NCBI RefSeq assembly: GCF_900107235.1
Contig: NZ_FNPF01000015.1
Coordinates: 42,301-106,300 of the forward strand
Reading direction: 5' to 3'
DNA from: Citreimonas salinaria
Lineage (GTDB): Bacteria; Pseudomonadota; Alphaproteobacteria; Rhodobacterales; Rhodobacteraceae
Length of the DNA stretch: 64,000 nt
Shown here: positions 62,752 through 64,000 of the stretch, in pieces
Layout of the letters: each line of letters begins with the position of its first letter
Position numbering within the stretch: position 1 is the stretch's first letter
The notes under the pieces: model-generated
What the model saw: only the letters and a program-made list of their open reading frames with translations
Database searches by the model: none
Told to the model about the DNA's origin: nothing
Position numbers and translations under genes: made by a program

Positions 62752-62769
62752 AATACAGGGGAGCGAACG

Positions 62770-63732
62770 ATGACGGTGAAGACGGCGATCATTGGCTTGG
62801 GGATCATGGGCCGGCGCATGTTGGAGCACATGGTCCGGCACGATGACTTCTCCCCGGTCACGCTTTGGGATCCTGATCCGCGTGCCTGCGCGACCGCCAA
62901 AGCCATGGCCCCGGACGCCGTTCTGACCCAAAGCGCCGAGGCCGCTATGGATTCCGCGGACCTTGTTTACCTGGCTTGCCCGCCCGGACCGCGCCGGGCC
63001 TATGCGCTTGCTGCTGCGGCGGCCGGGAAGGCCGTCTTTCTGGAAAAGCCGCTTGGCGTGGATCTCGATGCGAGCGAGGATCTCGTCGCGCGTCTCGAAG
63101 CCTCAGGTGTCCCGGCTGCCGTGAATTTTGTGCAGGCCTCTGGCGACGCGCTGGCGGGCGTCTCGGCAGCCGCCGAGTCCGGCGCGATGGGTGATCTTGT
63201 CGGGGCCGAGATCATCCTGACCTACGGCGCCTGGCCGCGTGCATGGCAGCAGGCGGCAGACTGGCTGCGCTATCGCGACGAAGGCGGAATGATACGAGAG
63301 GTCGTCTCGCACTTCCTGTTCTTCACCGAGCGTTTGCTGGGCCCGCTTTCCGTGGAATGGGCCCGGCCCTCGTTCCCGTCCGATCCGACCTTGTGCGAAA
63401 CGCAGATGGCAGCACGTCTTGTGACAGAGGACGGCCGCCCGGTGAGTGTTCTCGCGAGCGTGGGCGGCGCGCTTCCAGACCGGCAGGAACTGACCATCAA
63501 AGGAACGCGGACAAGCCGACGGATCACCGATTTCTACATCGACGCCGTGTCGGACGGGGGCGCGTTCACCGAGATCCGCCCGCGCCCAAAAGACCCCCGG
63601 GCGACCAGCCTGAAAGCCCAATTGGATGGCTTGAAGCTTTGCATCGCCGGCCAGCCTCACCGGCTGGCATCCCCACGAGAAGCGCTACGGGTCCAGCAGC
63701 TGGTAGAGGCAATGCTGCGTGGGATGGGCTGA
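62770..63732 (+). CDS. Gfo/Idh/MocA-family NAD(P)-dependent oxidoreductase
   Basis: 320 residues. N-terminal Rossmann fold: MTVKTAIIGLGIMGRRMLEH (GxGxxG), then the conserved VFLEKPLGVDLDASEDLVAR with the Glu-Lys-Pro motif. The C-terminal domain includes GGMIREVVSHFLFFTERLLG with the catalytic-region His. Family members act on sugars, inositols or biliverdin-like compounds; the substrate here is unknown. GGGGAGCGA precedes the ATG. It may process the product of the adjacent amidase in one catabolic route. Confidence 0.9.
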   Translation: MTVKTAIIGLGIMGRRMLEHMVRHDDFSPVTLWDPDPRACATAKAMAPDAVLTQSAEAAMDSADLVYLACPPGPRRAYALAAAAAGKAVFLEKPLGVDLDASEDLVARLEASGVPAAVNFVQASGDALAGVSAAAESGAMGDLVGAEIILTYGAWPRAWQQAADWLRYRDEGGMIREVVSHFLFFTERLLGPLSVEWARPSFPSDPTLCETQMAARLVTEDGRPVSVLASVGGALPDRQELTIKGTRTSRRITDFYIDAVSDGGAFTEIRPRPKDPRATSLKAQLDGLKLCIAGQPHRLASPREALRVQQLVEAMLRGMG

Positions 63733-63933
63733 AAGGTTTCTCTTCTGACGGTGGTGGGAGTCGGCTGGTCTCCTCTACCTGAGCAGCTTTTGGACAAGAT
63801 ATGAGCAGTCGCAGCGAACGGCAGGCCCACTTGCCCTTTTTATGTCTGTCGACACCGGATGAGCCCTCATTGAAGTGCGGTTAGCTGCGCTACGGCGCCG
63901 GCATCGTGGTCTTGCCCCCGTTTCGCCGGACAC

Positions 63934-64000
63934 TCAGGCAGTTGCGGTTTGAGCTGCGATGAAGTCGCGTGGCGAGCGCATCTTCAGCCCTGAGTGCGGG
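63934..64000 (-). pseudogene. IS3-family OrfB, C-terminal end at window edge
   Basis: The last codons read PHSGLKMRSPRDFIAAQTAT plus A, then TGA at 63936-63934, the standard end of IS3 OrfB integrases. Just beyond, TGTCCGGCGAAACGGGGG (reversed, 63916-63933) looks like the element's terminal inverted repeat. The rest of the element lies outside the window, so whether it is complete cannot be judged. Confidence 0.75.

Overview
The window is GC-rich DNA whose gene content, start-codon spacing and regulatory motifs fit an alphaproteobacterium, most likely of the Rhodobacterales: TGA-N9-TCA iron boxes before a ferric-iron binding protein, GGAAC-N16/17-CGTT (EcfG-type) promoters before stress genes, HWE histidine kinases, class II NirK with pseudoazurin, and a fused COX I/III. 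No rRNA, tRNA, CRISPR array or prophage was recognised. The many truncated genes and fragments of at least six IS families (IS3, IS5, IS21, IS30, IS110, IS256) suggest a plasmid, chromid or genomic island rather than a conserved chromosomal core.

Layout. 0-7.5 kb: a dipeptide/oligopeptide ABC operon on the minus strand, divergent from a LysR regulator and an M20 deacetylase. 7.6-9.2 kb: IS3 remnant, intact IS903-type element, truncated resolvase. 9.4-14.7 kb: an envelope cluster on the minus strand (SH3 protein, rhomboid protease, class A penicillin-binding protein, and a coupled exported protein of unknown function). 15-20 kb: small genes, decayed genes, a pair of DnaA-box-like sites and an IS5-type insertion with TTAA duplication. 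20-22.6 kb: GlsB-like membrane protein, FitAB-type toxin-antitoxin, FbpA-type iron-binding protein. 22.9-25.8 kb: a graveyard of broken genes around one intact DUF502 gene. 26-28.7 kb: divergent ferric-reductase-like flavocytochrome and pentahaem cytochrome c. 28.9-32.4 kb: truncated P-type ATPase abutting a truncated HWE kinase, then an intact GAF-HWE kinase. 33-35 kb: amidase and acetyltransferase. 35.4-43.2 kb: stress and membrane block (stress-induced membrane-anchored protein under an EcfG-type promoter, frameshifted Ca/Na exchanger, two CNNM/CBS proteins, phospholipase D, AI-2E-family permease). 43.4-46.5 kb: IS21 end with four 23-bp repeats, a chimeric gene, a decayed ACP-ligase-hydrolase set and a DUF892 stress protein. 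47-48.8 kb: nirK and pseudoazurin under an FNR/NnrR-like box. 50-51.6 kb: three IS fragments. 51.6-59.3 kb: a caa3-type oxidase operon with trihaem cytochrome c, CtaG and a convergent type II NADH dehydrogenase. 59.6-64 kb: a second DUF892 segment pasted onto a hemN fragment, an EF-hand protein, a formamidase and a Gfo/Idh/MocA oxidoreductase, ending in an IS3 transposase tail.

Functionally the intact genes centre on electron flow (NDH-2, oxidase, haem c proteins, nitrite reduction), iron acquisition, envelope maintenance and the general stress response. I found no clearly new multi-gene system. The best candidates for unexplored biology are the exported 490-residue protein coupled to the PBP, the pentahaem/EF-hand cytochrome paired with a flavocytochrome, and the trihaem cytochrome at the end of the oxidase operon.
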